Counted from the stretch's first letter, positions 8,261 through 19,937 are shown. The stretch is 64,000 nucleotides of DNA from Oceaniglobus indicus (GCF_002751875.1 NZ_NMZM01000005.1:124001-188000); one strand, 5' to 3'. The notes: generated by a model not told the origin, from the letters alone. Translations and numbers: made by a program.

Positions 8261-10684
8261 ATGGCCACGCTTCCCCCCCTTTTTACCGACTGGTTCGCCG
8301 CGCGCGGCTGGTCGGTGCATCCGCATCAGCGGCAGATGGTCGAACAGGCCGACGCCCCCGCACTGTTGCTGATCGCGCCGACGGGGGGCGGCAAGACGCT
8401 GGCCGGGTTCCTGCCGACGCTGGCGGAACTGGCTGACGGGGCGCACAAGGGATTGCACACGCTCTATATCTCGCCGCTCAAGGCGCTTGCCGCCGACATC
8501 CGGCGCAACCTGTCGACACCGGTGGCCGAGATGAACCTGCCGATCCGGATCGAGGACCGCACCGGCGACACCACCGCCACGCAACGCAAACGCCAACGCG
8601 CCGATCCGCCGCATATCCTGCTGACGACACCCGAAAGTCTTGCCCTGCTGCTCAGCTATGAAGACGCGCCGCGGATCTTTGCCGGGCTGCAACGGGTGGT
8701 GGTCGATGAGATCCACGCGCTGGCCGAATCCAAGCGCGGCGATCAATTGATGCTGGCGTTGGCGCGGTTGCAGACGCTGGTGCCCGGGTTGCGCCGGGTC
8801 GGTCTGTCGGCGACCGTCGAAGACCCCGCCGCCATCGCGCGGTTCCTCGCGCGCCACCCCGACCCCTGCGCCATCATCCACGCCGATCCCGGCCCGGACC
8901 CCGACATCGCCATGCTGCGCACGGACGCGCCGCCGCCATGGTCGGGCGGCGGCGCGGCCTATGCGATTCCGGCGGTTCTGGAACAGGTCAGGCGCCACGA
9001 TACCACGCTGATCTTTCACAACACGCGCGCCCAGGCCGAGATCTTCTTTCACAACCTGTGGCTGGCCAATGATGACGCCCTGCCCATCGGCATCCACCAC
9101 GGATCCCTGTCGCGCGAACAACGCACCCGGGTCGAGGCGGCCATGGTCGCGGGCGATCTGAAGGCCATCGTCTGCACCGGATCGCTGGACCTGGGGATCG
9201 ACTGGGGCAATGTCGATCTGGTGATCCAGGTGGGCGCGCCGAAGAACGTCAAACGGCTGGTTCAGCGGATCGGGCGGGCCAATCACCGCTATAACGCGCC
9301 GTCCAAGGCGCTGTTGGTGCCGGCGAACCGTTTCGAGATCGTCGAATGCGTCGCCGCCCTTGATGCCGTGCGCGCCCGGGATCTGGACGGCGATCCGCGC
9401 GGCCCCGGCCCGCGCGACGTGCTGTGCCAACAGATCCTGATCACGGCCTGCGCCGGGCCGTTCGAGGCCGACGCCCTGTTCGCCGAGGTCACGACCGCGG
9501 GCGCCTATGCCGCGCTGTCACGCCCCGATTTCGACGCCTGCCTCGATTTCGTGGCGACCGGCGGCTATGCCCTGACGGGATATGACCGCTGGCAAAGGCT
9601 GAAGCAGACCGACGGGCTGTGGCACCTGCGCGACCCGCGCGCCGCGCGCCAGATCCGCATGAACATCGGCACGATCCAGGACACCGACAAGCTGAAGGTG
9701 CGGCTGAAGAACCGGCGTGGCGGCGCCCCCTTGGGCGAGGTCGAGGAAGGCTTTGCCGCCACCCTGACGCCCGGCGACACCTTCCTGATCGGCGGCGAAA
9801 TCGTGCGCTATGAAAACCTGCGCGAGATGACGGTCGAGGTCACCCGCCGCGCCGACAAGCGCCCCAAGATCGCGACCTTCGGCGGCACCAAGTTCGCCAC
9901 CTCGACGCAGTTGTCGCAACGCATCCTGCGGATGTTCGGCCAGGACGATTGGCCCGAACTGCCCGACCACACGCGCGCCTGGCTGCACCTGCAACGCGAA
10001 CGATCAAGACTGCCGGAACCGGATCGGTTGCTGGTCGAAACGTTTCCATGGCGCGGCCGCCATCACCTGTGCGTCTACGGCTTTGCCGGGCGCAACGCGA
10101 TGCAGACGCTGGGCCTGTTGGTCACCCAACGGATGGAGGCTGCGGGCCTGAACCCCATGGGCTTCGTTGCCACCGATTACGCCGTGCTGATCTGGGGCCT
10201 GACCCCCGTCACCGATCCCGCCCCCCTGTTTCAGGGTGACGACCTGCGCGACGGGTTCGAGACGTGGCTGGCCGGCAACGCGGTGATGAAACGCACCTTC
10301 CGCGCCAGCGCCGTAATCGCCGGCCTGATCGACCGGGTCAGCCCGGGCCAGCGCAAAACCGGACGTCAGGCGACTTTTTCCTCGGATATCCTGTATGACA
10401 CCTTGCACAAATACGACCCCGACCACGTTCTGATGCAGATCACCCGCGAAGAGGCGCTGAAGGGCCTGGTGGATTTCGGCCGGATCGAAGAGATGTTGGC
10501 GCGCACCGCCGGGCGCATCGACCATGTCACGCTGAACGGTGTCTCGCCCCTGTCCGCGCCATTGTTTCTGGAAGCGGGGCGCGTGCCGATCAAGGGGATG
10601 GCGACCGAACGGATGCTGGCCGAGGAGGCACAGCGCCTGATGCAGGACGCGGGATTGTCGCAGATGATGGAAGACACGGCGTGA
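8261..10684 (+). CDS. Ligase-associated DEXH-box DNA helicase (Lhr-like)
   Basis: 807-residue superfamily 2 helicase of the ligase-associated DNA damage response type. N-terminal RecA-like domain with Walker A APTGGGKT (about residues 39-46), TTPESL (motif Ib region), the DEIH box at about 149-152, and SAT (motif III) in VGLSATVEDP. The second RecA-like domain contains VQRIGRANHRY (motif VI). The C-terminal third is the Lhr-type winged-helix/beta-barrel region. These helicases unwind DNA with 3'-5' polarity and are typically encoded with PdeM nuclease, an exonuclease and an ATP-dependent ligase. Here only the PdeM gene follows, about 70 bases downstream. Family assignment is strong. Confidence 0.93.
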   Translation: MATLPPLFTDWFAARGWSVHPHQRQMVEQADAPALLLIAPTGGGKTLAGFLPTLAELADGAHKGLHTLYISPLKALAADIRRNLSTPVAEMNLPIRIEDRTGDTTATQRKRQRADPPHILLTTPESLALLLSYEDAPRIFAGLQRVVVDEIHALAESKRGDQLMLALARLQTLVPGLRRVGLSATVEDPAAIARFLARHPDPCAIIHADPGPDPDIAMLRTDAPPPWSGGGAAYAIPAVLEQVRRHDTTLIFHNTRAQAEIFFHNLWLANDDALPIGIHHGSLSREQRTRVEAAMVAGDLKAIVCTGSLDLGIDWGNVDLVIQVGAPKNVKRLVQRIGRANHRYNAPSKALLVPANRFEIVECVAALDAVRARDLDGDPRGPGPRDVLCQQILITACAGPFEADALFAEVTTAGAYAALSRPDFDACLDFVATGGYALTGYDRWQRLKQTDGLWHLRDPRAARQIRMNIGTIQDTDKLKVRLKNRRGGAPLGEVEEGFAATLTPGDTFLIGGEIVRYENLREMTVEVTRRADKRPKIATFGGTKFATSTQLSQRILRMFGQDDWPELPDHTRAWLHLQRERSRLPEPDRLLVETFPWRGRHHLCVYGFAGRNAMQTLGLLVTQRMEAAGLNPMGFVATDYAVLIWGLTPVTDPAPLFQGDDLRDGFETWLAGNAVMKRTFRASAVIAGLIDRVSPGQRKTGRQATFSSDILYDTLHKYDPDHVLMQITREEALKGLVDFGRIEEMLARTAGRIDHVTLNGVSPLSAPLFLEAGRVPIKGMATERMLAEEAQRLMQDAGLSQMMEDTA

Positions 10685-10754
10685 TCGCGCCGTGCCACGG
10701 CGACAGGCCGCGCCAAGGCTTGAAGTTCGCAGGGGAAACCGACACCTAGCGCGG

Positions 10755-11429
10755 ATGCAGCACTGCACGATTTCCCTGTCCGGCGAGACATTGTTCGCCC
10801 GTGCCACCGGCGCTCTTTGGTGGCCTGCGAAACGGCTGCTGTGCGTGTCCGACCTGCACCTGGGCAAGAGCGAGCGGATCGCGCGGCGCGGCGGCACCAT
10901 GTTGCCCCCCTATGAAACCCGCGACACCCTGACCCGGCTTGAGGCCGAGATCGCGACACTGGATCCGGCCTGCGTCGTCAGCCTGGGCGACAGTTTCGAC
11001 GATGGCGCCGCCGCCCATGGGTTGGGTGCCGACGACCGGGCGTGGATCGCGCGGCTTCAGCGGGGGCGCCGATGGGTTTGGATCGAAGGCAACCACGATC
11101 CCGACCTCACCGGGATCGGGGGCGTCCACCTGCACAGCCTGCCCTTGCCGCCCCTGACCTTTCGCCACATCGCGGTGCCCGGCGAGGCGGGCGAGGTTTC
11201 GGGACACTACCACCCCAAGGCGGTGCTGTCGCTGCGGGGCAAACACGTCTCGCGGCCGTGTTTCCTGCACGATTCCAACCGCGTGATCCTGCCCGCGTTC
11301 GGCACCTTTACCGGCGGGCTGAGCTGGGCCGACCCGGTGTTCCGCACCCTCATGCGCGCCGAGGCGACGGCGGTGCTGACCGGCCCCATGGCGCACGCCA
11401 TTCCGGTGCCCCGGACGCGGTCAGCCTGA
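10755..11429 (+). CDS. pdeM: Ligase-associated DNA damage response endonuclease PdeM
   Basis: 224-residue calcineurin-like metallophosphoesterase. Visible metal-site motifs: SDLHLGKSERIARRGG near residue 33, SLGDSFDDG near 79, EGNHDPDL near 113, and a HYHPKA histidine motif near 150. The GALWWP and PPYETRDTL stretches match the PdeM family. ATG at 10755 was chosen because homologous N-termini begin just before this point; a GTG at 10692 would add 21 residues of poor character. It follows the DEXH helicase, its usual partner, and ends 10 bases from the convergent folD stop. Nuclease function is inferred from family. Confidence 0.9.
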   Translation: MQHCTISLSGETLFARATGALWWPAKRLLCVSDLHLGKSERIARRGGTMLPPYETRDTLTRLEAEIATLDPACVVSLGDSFDDGAAAHGLGADDRAWIARLQRGRRWVWIEGNHDPDLTGIGGVHLHSLPLPPLTFRHIAVPGEAGEVSGHYHPKAVLSLRGKHVSRPCFLHDSNRVILPAFGTFTGGLSWADPVFRTLMRAEATAVLTGPMAHAIPVPRTRSA

Positions 11430-11438
11430 GATCCGGTG

Positions 11439-12335
11439 TCAGGGTGTCAGGCCCTCGGGTTCGGGTAGATTGTTGGCGCGGCAACAGGCGGTCAGCGTGT
11501 TGGCCAACAGACAGGCGATGGTCATGGGACCGACGCCGCCGGGCACCGGCGTGATGGCGCCCGCCACCTCGACACAACTTGCGAAATCGGCGTCCCCCAC
11601 CAGCCGGGTCTTGTCGCCATCGGGGATGCGGTTGATCCCCACGTCGATCAGCGTCGCTCCGGGCTTCAGCCAGTCGCCCGTCACCATTTCGGCCCGCCCC
11701 ACGGCGGCAACCACGATATCAGCGCGGCGCACGACACCGGGCAGATAGCGCGTCTTGCTGTGACAGATCGTGACGGTGCAGCTGTCGTTCAGCAGCAGTT
11801 GCGCCATCGGCTTGCCGACGATATTCGAGCGACCGATCACCGCGACCTCCATCCCGGAGAGGCTGCCGTGGTGGTCACGCAGCATCATCAGGCATCCCAG
11901 CGGGGTGCAGGGCACCATGCTTTTCTGGCCCGTCCCCAACCGCCCGACATTGGAAATGTGAAAGCCGTCCACATCCTTGGCCGGATCGATCGCGTTGATC
12001 ACCAAATCGGAATCCAGGTGGTCGGGCAGCGGCAGTTGCACAAGGATTCCATGCACCTGCGGATCGTCGTTCAGTTTCCTGATGATCGCCAACAGCGCAT
12101 CTTCGGAAGTATCCGCATCCAGCCGATGTTCGAATGATGCCATTCCCGCCTCGGCCGTCATCTTGTTCTTCGAGCGGACATAAACCTGTGACGCAGGGTC
12201 GTCGCCAACCAGCACCACGGCCAGGCCGGGGGTGATGCCATGCTCGGACTTCAGGGTGGCGACGCCGTCGGCAACCTTGGCGCGGATGGTGGCGGCGAAG
12301 GCCTTGCCGTCGAGGATCGTTGCGGTCATCGTCAT
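11439..12335 (-). CDS. folD: Bifunctional methylene-THF dehydrogenase/methenyl-THF cyclohydrolase FolD
   Basis: Cytosolic enzyme that interconverts 5,10-methylene-THF and 10-formyl-THF with NADP. 298 residues, normal length. Signature features: YVRSKNKMT with the catalytic Lys near residue 56, QLPLPDHLD, the substrate loop PCTPLGCL near 147, and the nucleotide-binding [11 protein letters not shown] near 166. C-terminal [10 protein letters not shown] is also typical. It lies 70 bases downstream of fhs on the same strand, which joins the two steps of formate activation and reduction. ATG start with a purine-rich AAGAAAGAAG directly upstream; the ATG two codons further in is an alternative. Confidence 0.97.
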   Translation of the reverse strand: MTMTATILDGKAFAATIRAKVADGVATLKSEHGITPGLAVVLVGDDPASQVYVRSKNKMTAEAGMASFEHRLDADTSEDALLAIIRKLNDDPQVHGILVQLPLPDHLDSDLVINAIDPAKDVDGFHISNVGRLGTGQKSMVPCTPLGCLMMLRDHHGSLSGMEVAVIGRSNIVGKPMAQLLLNDSCTVTICHSKTRYLPGVVRRADIVVAAVGRAEMVTGDWLKPGATLIDVGINRIPDGDKTRLVGDADFASCVEVAGAITPVPGGVGPMTIACLLANTLTACCRANNLPEPEGLTP

Positions 12336-12405
12336 CTTCTTTCTTCATGGTTCACGTTCGTATCGGCGGCGGCCCATTTCGACGCCGCGGACCGGGCTCT
12401 GAACG

Positions 12406-14079
12406 TCAGAACAGCCCTTCGATCTGGCCTGCGTCGTTCAGGTGGATATTCTCGGCCGAAGGCACCCGCGGCAAGCCCGGCATCGTCATGATCTCGCCGC
12501 ATATGACGACGACGAAACCGGCCCCGGCCGACAGGCGAACCTCGCGCACCGGGATGGTGAACCCGGTGGGGGCGCCCCGGGCTTCGGGGTCGGTGGTAAA
12601 GCTGTATTGCGTCTTGGCCATGCAGACCGGCAGGTGGCCATACCCCTGCTCTTCCCACTCGGCCAGTTGCTTGCGGGTCTTGCCGTCGATCACCACGCCG
12701 TCGGCGCGATAGATTTTCGTGGCGACCGCTTCGATCTTGTCGGCCAGCCCCATGTCGTCGGGATAGATCGGGGCGAAATCCGATTCGGTGTCGGCCAGTT
12801 CCACCACTTTGGCCGCCAGGTCGCGCGTGCCGTCCGATCCGTGCGCCCAGTGCTTGCAGAGAACGGCATCGATACCCAGCTCGGCGACAAAATCCTTGAC
12901 CGCCTGCACTTCGGCGTCGGTGTCGGACACGAAGTGGTTGATGGCCACAACCACGGGCACGCCGAAGGATTTCACGTTCTCGACATGACGACCGAGGTTG
13001 GCACAGCCATCCCGCACCGCCGCGACGTTTTCGGGCGCAAGATCGGCCTTGGCGACGCCGCCGTTCATCTTCATCGCGCGGATCGTCGCGACCAGAACAA
13101 CCGCAGCCGGTGCCAGGCCCGCCTTGCGGCATTTGATGTCCATGAACTTTTCCGCGCCCAGATCGGCACCGAACCCGGCCTCGGTCACGACGTAATCCGC
13201 CAGTTTCAGCGCGGTCTTCGTCGCGATCACCGAATTGCACCCATGGGCGATGTTGGCGAACGGTCCGCCATGCACGAAGGCCGGATTGTTTTCCAGCGTC
13301 TGCACAAGGTTCGGCTGCATCGCGTCCTTCAACAGCACCGTCATGGCGCCGTCGGCCTTGATGTCACGGCAATAGATCGGGGTCTTGTCGCGGGTATAGG
13401 CGACGATCATGTCACCCAGCCGCTTTTCCAGATCCTTGAGGTCGTTGGCCAGGCAGAGGATCGCCATGACCTCGGACGCGACGGTGATGTCGAACCCGGC
13501 CTCGCGCGGGAAACCGTTGGCGACACCGCCCAGCGACGTGGTGATCTGGCGCAGCGCGCGGTCGTTCATGTCCAGCGCGCGTCGCCACATTACCCGGCGC
13601 GTGTCGATGTCCAGCGGATTGCCCCAATAGATCGAATTGTCGATCATCGCGGCCAGCAGGTTGTGCGCCGAAGTGATGGCGTGGAAATCGCCGGTGAAAT
13701 GCAGGTTCATTTCCTCCATCGGGACGATCTGCGCGTATCCGCCGCCCGCCGCGCCGCCCTTCATCCCGAAGTTCGGACCAAGCGATGCCTCGCGGATGCA
13801 GACGGCCGCATTCTTGCCGATGGCGTTGAGCCCGTCACCCAGCCCCACCGTGGTCGTGGTCTTGCCTTCGCCGGCCGGGGTCGGATTGATTGCGGTAACG
13901 AGGATCAGCTTGCCGTCCGCGCGGTCCTTCAGGCTGTCGATGAACTGTTGCGACACCTTCGCCTTGTCGTGGCCATAGGGCAGAAGATCCTCGGCACCGA
14001 TGCCCAGCTTGGCGCCGATCTCCTGGATCGGGCGTTTCCTGGCCTCGCGGGCGATTTCGATGTCGGACTTCACGGTCAT
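12406..14079 (-). CDS. fhs: Formate-tetrahydrofolate ligase
   Basis: ATP-dependent synthesis of 10-formyl-THF from formate and THF; cytosolic one-carbon metabolism. 557 residues from the chosen start, the family's usual size. Recognised by the P-loop [18 protein letters not shown] near residue 66, [18 protein letters not shown] near 100 and VVAINHF near 360. The ATG at 14079 ([10 protein letters not shown]) is preferred over the upstream one at 14148 because AGAGGGA sits about 8 bases before it and homologues begin there. It is followed by folD. In roseobacters this pair typically supports formate and methyl-group oxidation. The 220-base region upstream carries the divergent 24-codon gene. 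Confidence 0.97.
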   Translation of the reverse strand: MTVKSDIEIAREARKRPIQEIGAKLGIGAEDLLPYGHDKAKVSQQFIDSLKDRADGKLILVTAINPTPAGEGKTTTTVGLGDGLNAIGKNAAVCIREASLGPNFGMKGGAAGGGYAQIVPMEEMNLHFTGDFHAITSAHNLLAAMIDNSIYWGNPLDIDTRRVMWRRALDMNDRALRQITTSLGGVANGFPREAGFDITVASEVMAILCLANDLKDLEKRLGDMIVAYTRDKTPIYCRDIKADGAMTVLLKDAMQPNLVQTLENNPAFVHGGPFANIAHGCNSVIATKTALKLADYVVTEAGFGADLGAEKFMDIKCRKAGLAPAAVVLVATIRAMKMNGGVAKADLAPENVAAVRDGCANLGRHVENVKSFGVPVVVAINHFVSDTDAEVQAVKDFVAELGIDAVLCKHWAHGSDGTRDLAAKVVELADTESDFAPIYPDDMGLADKIEAVATKIYRADGVVIDGKTRKQLAEWEEQGYGHLPVCMAKTQYSFTTDPEARGAPTGFTIPVREVRLSAGAGFVVVICGEIMTMPGLPRVPSAENIHLNDAGQIEGLF

Positions 14080-14301
14080 GGTCTGATCCCTCTGCTGGTC
14101 TGGCCCGCCGTCTGCGCGGCTGTCGCTTGCCCGGTTTAGCGCAGGCACATTCCCCCGCGTGCGGAGATTGCGACACGATCACCATCGAAATCGCCAACCG
14201 GCCGCTTCGACAGCGATAAACGCAAAAATCATCTTTGCCCACAACCACATGGAACCAAAGTCGCGCCGGGGCATTCTAACTGCAACACAGGAGTTATCCC
14301 G

Positions 14302-14376
14302 ATGCTGAAAGCGACACTCTTCATTCATGGCGGAATGCTGTTGGGTCTGGTCCTTGCAACGGCCACGCTCATCTGA
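14302..14376 (+). CDS. Candidate 24-residue membrane peptide
   Basis: A very short reading frame with its own signals. CAGGAG lies about 9 bases before the ATG at 14302; the product begins MLKATLFIHGG and continues as one hydrophobic helix (MLLGLVLATATLI) to the TGA at 14374. A strong hairpin plus T tract begins 22 bases after the stop. The gene stands alone between divergent fhs and convergent MOSC genes. Such an isolated unit with Shine-Dalgarno, start, stop and terminator suggests a real small-protein gene, or an sRNA that happens to encode a peptide. I do not recognise the product; function is unknown. Confidence 0.55.
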   Translation: MLKATLFIHGGMLLGLVLATATLI

Positions 14377-14398
14377 ACCAGTTGGTTAACGAGTACTC

Positions 14399-14430
14399 AT
14401 GGCCGGGCACCCGCCCGGCCATTTTCGTTT
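14399..14430 (+). terminator. Rho-independent terminator after the 24-codon gene
   Basis: Perfect 10-base stem (ATGGCCGGGC / GCCCGGCCAT) with a 4-base loop, followed by TTTTCGTTT on the + strand. It is placed 22 bases after the stop of the short gene and just before the end of the convergent MOSC gene. One of the cleanest terminators in the window. Confidence 0.85.
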
Positions 14431-14437
14431 GTTTCTC

Positions 14438-15028
14438 TCACGCCGCCGCCCCGCGCCATGCCCGTTGCGCAGGCACATGCAGGGTCATCGTCTCACCAAG
14501 GTGCAAGGCACCGCATCGCTCGACCCACGCCGTGATGCCCCGCCGCCCCTTCGCCGCGGACCTGAACGCCTTCCCCCGCCCCGGCCGGGCTTTTTCGATG
14601 GTCAGGGCAGGAAACTGGCAAGGCAGGTTTTCCATATCGACCGTCAAGGTCGCGCCGTCGGGTGCCTGAAGCCGCGATGACGGCGGCAGATACGTCAGGT
14701 CGGCGATCCCCTCCAGCACGATCGACGCGCCCAGCCATGCCGGATCGATCGCCTCCAACCCCAATTCGGCCGCAATCGCGCGCAGATCCTCGGCACTGAC
14801 GATCGAAAGCTGGCGGGCGTTGCGGATCTCGGTGTTGCGGGGATGTTGCGAGGTGACCCGCGAACAGGACGGCCGTGTCACCCCGGCGTGGCAATCGCCC
14901 TCGTACCCGCCCCAGGTCAGCGGCATACGCTCCAGCGGACGGGTCACCAATTCGGGATCATCGCGATGCGGAACGTATCCAAGCCAGGTGATGGTGGCAC
15001 TGTGCCGGGTCTTGATCAGGGCGGGCAT
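14438..15028 (-). CDS. MOSC domain-containing protein
   Basis: 196 residues from the chosen start. MOSC domains are related to molybdenum cofactor sulfurases and often bind or transfer sulfur through a conserved Cys. The visible features fit: GGYEGDCHAG near residue 43, a Cys in TRPSCSRV near 54, RNARQLSIVSAEDL near 70, and a late GRRGITAWVERCG. The ATG at 15028 is preferred (AAAGGA about 6 bases upstream); a second ATG two codons earlier overlaps that signal, and the frame stays open to 15160 without homologous-looking sequence. It is monocistronic between two terminators. The substrate is unknown. Confidence 0.8.
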   Translation of the reverse strand: MPALIKTRHSATITWLGYVPHRDDPELVTRPLERMPLTWGGYEGDCHAGVTRPSCSRVTSQHPRNTEIRNARQLSIVSAEDLRAIAAELGLEAIDPAWLGASIVLEGIADLTYLPPSSRLQAPDGATLTVDMENLPCQFPALTIEKARPGRGKAFRSAAKGRRGITAWVERCGALHLGETMTLHVPAQRAWRGAAA

Positions 15029-15182
15029 GGGCATCCTTTGGTCTGGGCCGCGTCGCGGGCGGGCGTTGAATCGAGGACAGGCCGCACAGCGCCTTGTCAG
15101 GGGCGAAAGGTATCTTCGGAACAGGGTTTGCCGCAAGGCAGATCCGGCGGAGGGCGGCAACGCCCAAGGACGCCAGATGCCG

Positions 15183-15221
15183 CAAACAAAAAATCCCGGA
15201 ACCTGAGTGAGGTTCCGGGAT
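15183..15221 (-). terminator. Rho-independent terminator of ftsH
   Basis: Perfect 12-base stem (15193-15204 with 15210-15221) and a 5-base loop; on the minus strand it is followed directly by TTTTTTGTTT. It lies 27 bases past the ftsH stop and is the natural end of the tol-pal-tilS-ftsH transcript. Confidence 0.92.
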
Positions 15222-15247
15222 CACGGTTTGTGGGTTTCAGCGCTTCA

Positions 15248-17179
<1,932 letters not shown>

Positions 17180-17239
17180 TTTCGTCGGCGGAATGGTCCT
17201 ATGACCGTTGTCTCTAAGATAGAGATACGAGCGCCGTGT

Positions 17240-18475
17240 TCAATGCGATAACAGGAATGCGGCGAAATCGTCGCGCCCTTTTGCCAGTTTTGCGGCCCAA
17301 CCGTTGGTCATCCCGGCAAGTGGCGCGGCGATCAGCGCCTCACCCCGCCAGATGGCGGGGGTGGCCAGCAGGGACGCCCGGGGCAAACCCGTATCGCGCC
17401 AATCGCCGCATTGCTGCAGGCCATGGGGCCCCAGCGCGGCAACATGCAGCGCCGGATCGTGGGGGCCGTCGAGGTGCCAGCGCCGATCCCAAGGCGCATC
17501 GGTCGCGCCGCGCAGATCCTTAACCGCATTATATTCACGGGTCAGGCGAAAACACCCGCGTTCCTGCCGCATGAGACACCCCGACAGGGTATCGGCGACG
17601 GATCGCCGCATATAGCGGCTGAGTGCGTCGTAACGGGGGCGATAGTCGGCCGACGAGATCCACATCACCGCCGCCGCCAGAAGCCGGTTCCTCGTGTCCG
17701 GCGGGGCGGCGTCGAAACCATCGTCGTCGATCACCAGATCGGGACCGTCCCGCGTTACGATACGGGTTGCCAGCATCTGCGCCTGCGCCCGCAGGACGGC
17801 GCGCGCATCCCCCATGTGCGCCGCCAGCCGCGCCAGCCGTTCGGGCGTCAGGCCAAGATCGGAAAGCCCGCCCAGCATCGCGCGGGCGCGCACCCGGTCA
17901 AAACGCGGATCGTCGTTCGACGGGTCATCGGCCCAGCCGATCCCCTGTCCGTGCAGCCAATCGCGCAGCGCGTCACGCCGCAAACCCAGCAGCGGGCGCA
18001 ACCAGTTGGGCGCACCGGCGGTCGTGGCGGCGATCCCGGCCAGACCGTCGACCCCCGAGCCGCGCGCCAGCCGCAAAAGCACGGTTTCCGCCTGATCATC
18101 CAGCGTGTGGCCGGTGGCGACATGGTGAATGCGGCGGGGCACGGCCCATTCGGCGATCAGGCGGCGGCGCGCATCGCGTGCGGCGGCCTGAAGATTTCCG
18201 CTGCCGTCCCAATCGTGCCAGCGCAGGGTGTCATGGGAAAGGTGCAGCGCCCGGGCCTGCGCCGCGACCATGACGGCCTCATGGGCCGATTCGGGGCGCA
18301 ATCCGTGATCGACCGTCACGACATGCAGGCTCACGCCGGCGGCCGTGGCCCATGGCACCGCCGCATGCATCAATGCGATGCTGTCGCCGCCGCCGGACAC
18401 GGCAAGCCCCATCCGGCGCGGCGGTTCGTGTTGAAAGATGTCGTCCAGCGCCGCAGTCACGGCGCCTGGGATCAT
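17240..18475 (-). CDS. tilS: tRNA(Ile)-lysidine synthase TilS
   Basis: Modifies C34 of the CAU-anticodon tRNA-Ile to lysidine with ATP, which switches codon reading from AUG to AUA. 411 residues. The PP-loop SGGGDS (residues 27-32) is present, followed by HHVATGHTLDDQAETVLLRL near 115, typical of TilS. The C-terminal region is less conserved. The ATG overlaps the cpoB stop in ATGA, so translation is probably coupled. Position between cpoB and ftsH is a standard arrangement in Rhodobacterales. Confidence 0.94.
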   Translation of the reverse strand: MIPGAVTAALDDIFQHEPPRRMGLAVSGGGDSIALMHAAVPWATAAGVSLHVVTVDHGLRPESAHEAVMVAAQARALHLSHDTLRWHDWDGSGNLQAAARDARRRLIAEWAVPRRIHHVATGHTLDDQAETVLLRLARGSGVDGLAGIAATTAGAPNWLRPLLGLRRDALRDWLHGQGIGWADDPSNDDPRFDRVRARAMLGGLSDLGLTPERLARLAAHMGDARAVLRAQAQMLATRIVTRDGPDLVIDDDGFDAAPPDTRNRLLAAAVMWISSADYRPRYDALSRYMRRSVADTLSGCLMRQERGCFRLTREYNAVKDLRGATDAPWDRRWHLDGPHDPALHVAALGPHGLQQCGDWRDTGLPRASLLATPAIWRGEALIAAPLAGMTNGWAAKLAKGRDDFAAFLLSH

Positions 18476-19287
18476 TGACAGGTCAGACCGGCCCGGGCGG
18501 TCTGCGCCTCGAGGCTGGCGTCGCTTTGGGGAAAGCGCACCGGCACTTCGTCGAGGATCGCGCAGGCGTCTGCGGTCTGGCCCAGGGTGTTCAGCATCAG
18601 GCCCAGTTTCAGAAGGGCCCGGGGCGCCATGTCGCCCTCGGGCGACCCCGAGAACGATTCGAGATAGGCGCGCGCTGCGCTTTCGTTCTCGCCCAGCTGC
18701 GCCAGCGCCTCGCCCCGGTAGAAATGCGCGCGGCCGGTCAGCGGGCCGGCGGTGTAGGTCTCGGCAAAGGCCGCAAAGAGGTCAGCGGCACTGCGAAAGC
18801 TACCGGAGTCGAGGGCCTCCTTCGCCCGATCAAATCCAGCCTGTTCGCCGATGGCCAATTCGGGTCCGCCGGTATTGGCGGGGGGGGCCGGTGCCGCGGC
18901 GGGGGCCAACCCCGCCTCGCCGCCGATCGGCGTCGTCTCGCCCAGCGCGCCGATATCGCAGCCGGGTTCCAGTTCGCACACACGGAATTGCAGATCACCG
19001 ATGCGGTTGGTGCCGTCCGCGACGATCCGGTTGACCCGGTTCGTCACCTCTTCGGTGTCGCCGGTCAGGCGACGCAACTCGGCCTCCATCGCGTCGATCC
19101 GCGCCAGCGCACCGGTGCCCGCCAGGTTCAGCTCGGGTGATCCGGTGGTCGACAACTCGCGCTTCAGCGCCTGCACCTCGGTCAGCAGCACGGCCAGTTC
19201 CTGCCGGATATCGGCCAGCGTGCTGTCCTGCGCCCAGGCGGCGCCCGGCAGGATCAATGTCGCACTCAGCAGGGCAGCGCGCCACAT
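18472..19287 (-). CDS. cpoB: Tol-Pal system protein CpoB/YbgF
   Basis: Periplasmic coordinator of peptidoglycan synthesis and outer-membrane constriction with Tol-Pal. 271 residues: signal peptide MWRAALLSATLILPGAAWAQ, a coiled-coil region (about residues 25-90) with heptad-like leucines and glutamates, a Pro/Ala/Gly linker with a CELEPGC pair of cysteines before it, then TPR repeats (from about 150, FDRAKEALDSGSFRSAADLF). Start at 19287 was chosen because it opens a clean signal peptide 2 bases after the pal stop; an upstream ATG at 19362 would add poor sequence. The stop overlaps tilS by 4 bases. Confidence 0.9.
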   Translation of the reverse strand: MWRAALLSATLILPGAAWAQDSTLADIRQELAVLLTEVQALKRELSTTGSPELNLAGTGALARIDAMEAELRRLTGDTEEVTNRVNRIVADGTNRIGDLQFRVCELEPGCDIGALGETTPIGGEAGLAPAAAPAPPANTGGPELAIGEQAGFDRAKEALDSGSFRSAADLFAAFAETYTAGPLTGRAHFYRGEALAQLGENESAARAYLESFSGSPEGDMAPRALLKLGLMLNTLGQTADACAILDEVPVRFPQSDASLEAQTARAGLTCQ

Positions 19288-19289
19288 GG

Positions 19290-19829
19290 TCAGCTGCCCA
19301 GCCCGGCGGCGATCACGGTGACCGCACGGCGGTTCTTGGCATAGCACGCCTCGGTCGAACACACCTCGATCGGGCGTTCCTTGCCATAGGTCACGGTGCG
19401 CAGGCGCCCGGCGTCGACGCCTTGTGCCACCATGTACTGACGGGCCGACGACGCGCGCCGTTCACCCAGCGCGAGGTTGTATTCGCGCGTGCCCTGTTCG
19501 TCGGCATGGCCTTCGATGATCGCGGTATAGGACGGGTTCTGGATCAGCCACTGCGCCTGGGCCGCGATGGTGGTGCGCGCGCTGTCGCTGAGCGTCGATT
19601 GATCGACGGCGAACAACACCCGGTCGCCGATGGTCTGGCGGAAGTACTCGGGCGATCCCGCACCCAGCGACGATTGATCGATACCCGTGCTGTTCAGCGG
19701 ATCGCCGGCGCCGAAGCCGGCGTTCGGGTCGGTTCCACCGGCCCCCGGTCCGCCGAAGCGGTTTGCGTTGGTGCAGGCACCAAGGGCCAGAACCAGACCC
19801 AGCACAATGACCTTGCCGGTATATTTCAT
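19290..19829 (-). CDS. pal: Peptidoglycan-associated lipoprotein Pal
   Basis: Outer-membrane lipoprotein that binds peptidoglycan and TolB. 179 residues: signal peptide with lipobox LGAC (Cys19), a Gly/Asn-rich linker, then an OmpA-like domain. The peptidoglycan-binding motif is IIEGHADEQGTREYNLALG near residue 105 with RRASSARQYM following. Lies 108 bases after tolB and 2 bases before cpoB, in the canonical tolB-pal-cpoB order. Complete and of standard size. Confidence 0.97.
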   Translation of the reverse strand: MKYTGKVIVLGLVLALGACTNANRFGGPGAGGTDPNAGFGAGDPLNSTGIDQSSLGAGSPEYFRQTIGDRVLFAVDQSTLSDSARTTIAAQAQWLIQNPSYTAIIEGHADEQGTREYNLALGERRASSARQYMVAQGVDAGRLRTVTYGKERPIEVCSTEACYAKNRRAVTVIAAGLGS

Positions 19830-19937
19830 GTGATATTCCTGTTCAGAGCACTGCCCGTTCGCACGATACTAGCAGCCGGTTTCGATTTTGGAAACGCCAG
19901 CCGCACCTTGATTCGGCAAGGTGCCGCCGACGGTATG

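Noticed and set aside
12442-14139. 565-codon open frame antisense to fhs
   Set aside because: fhs is unmistakable on the minus strand; the antisense product has no recognisable domain.
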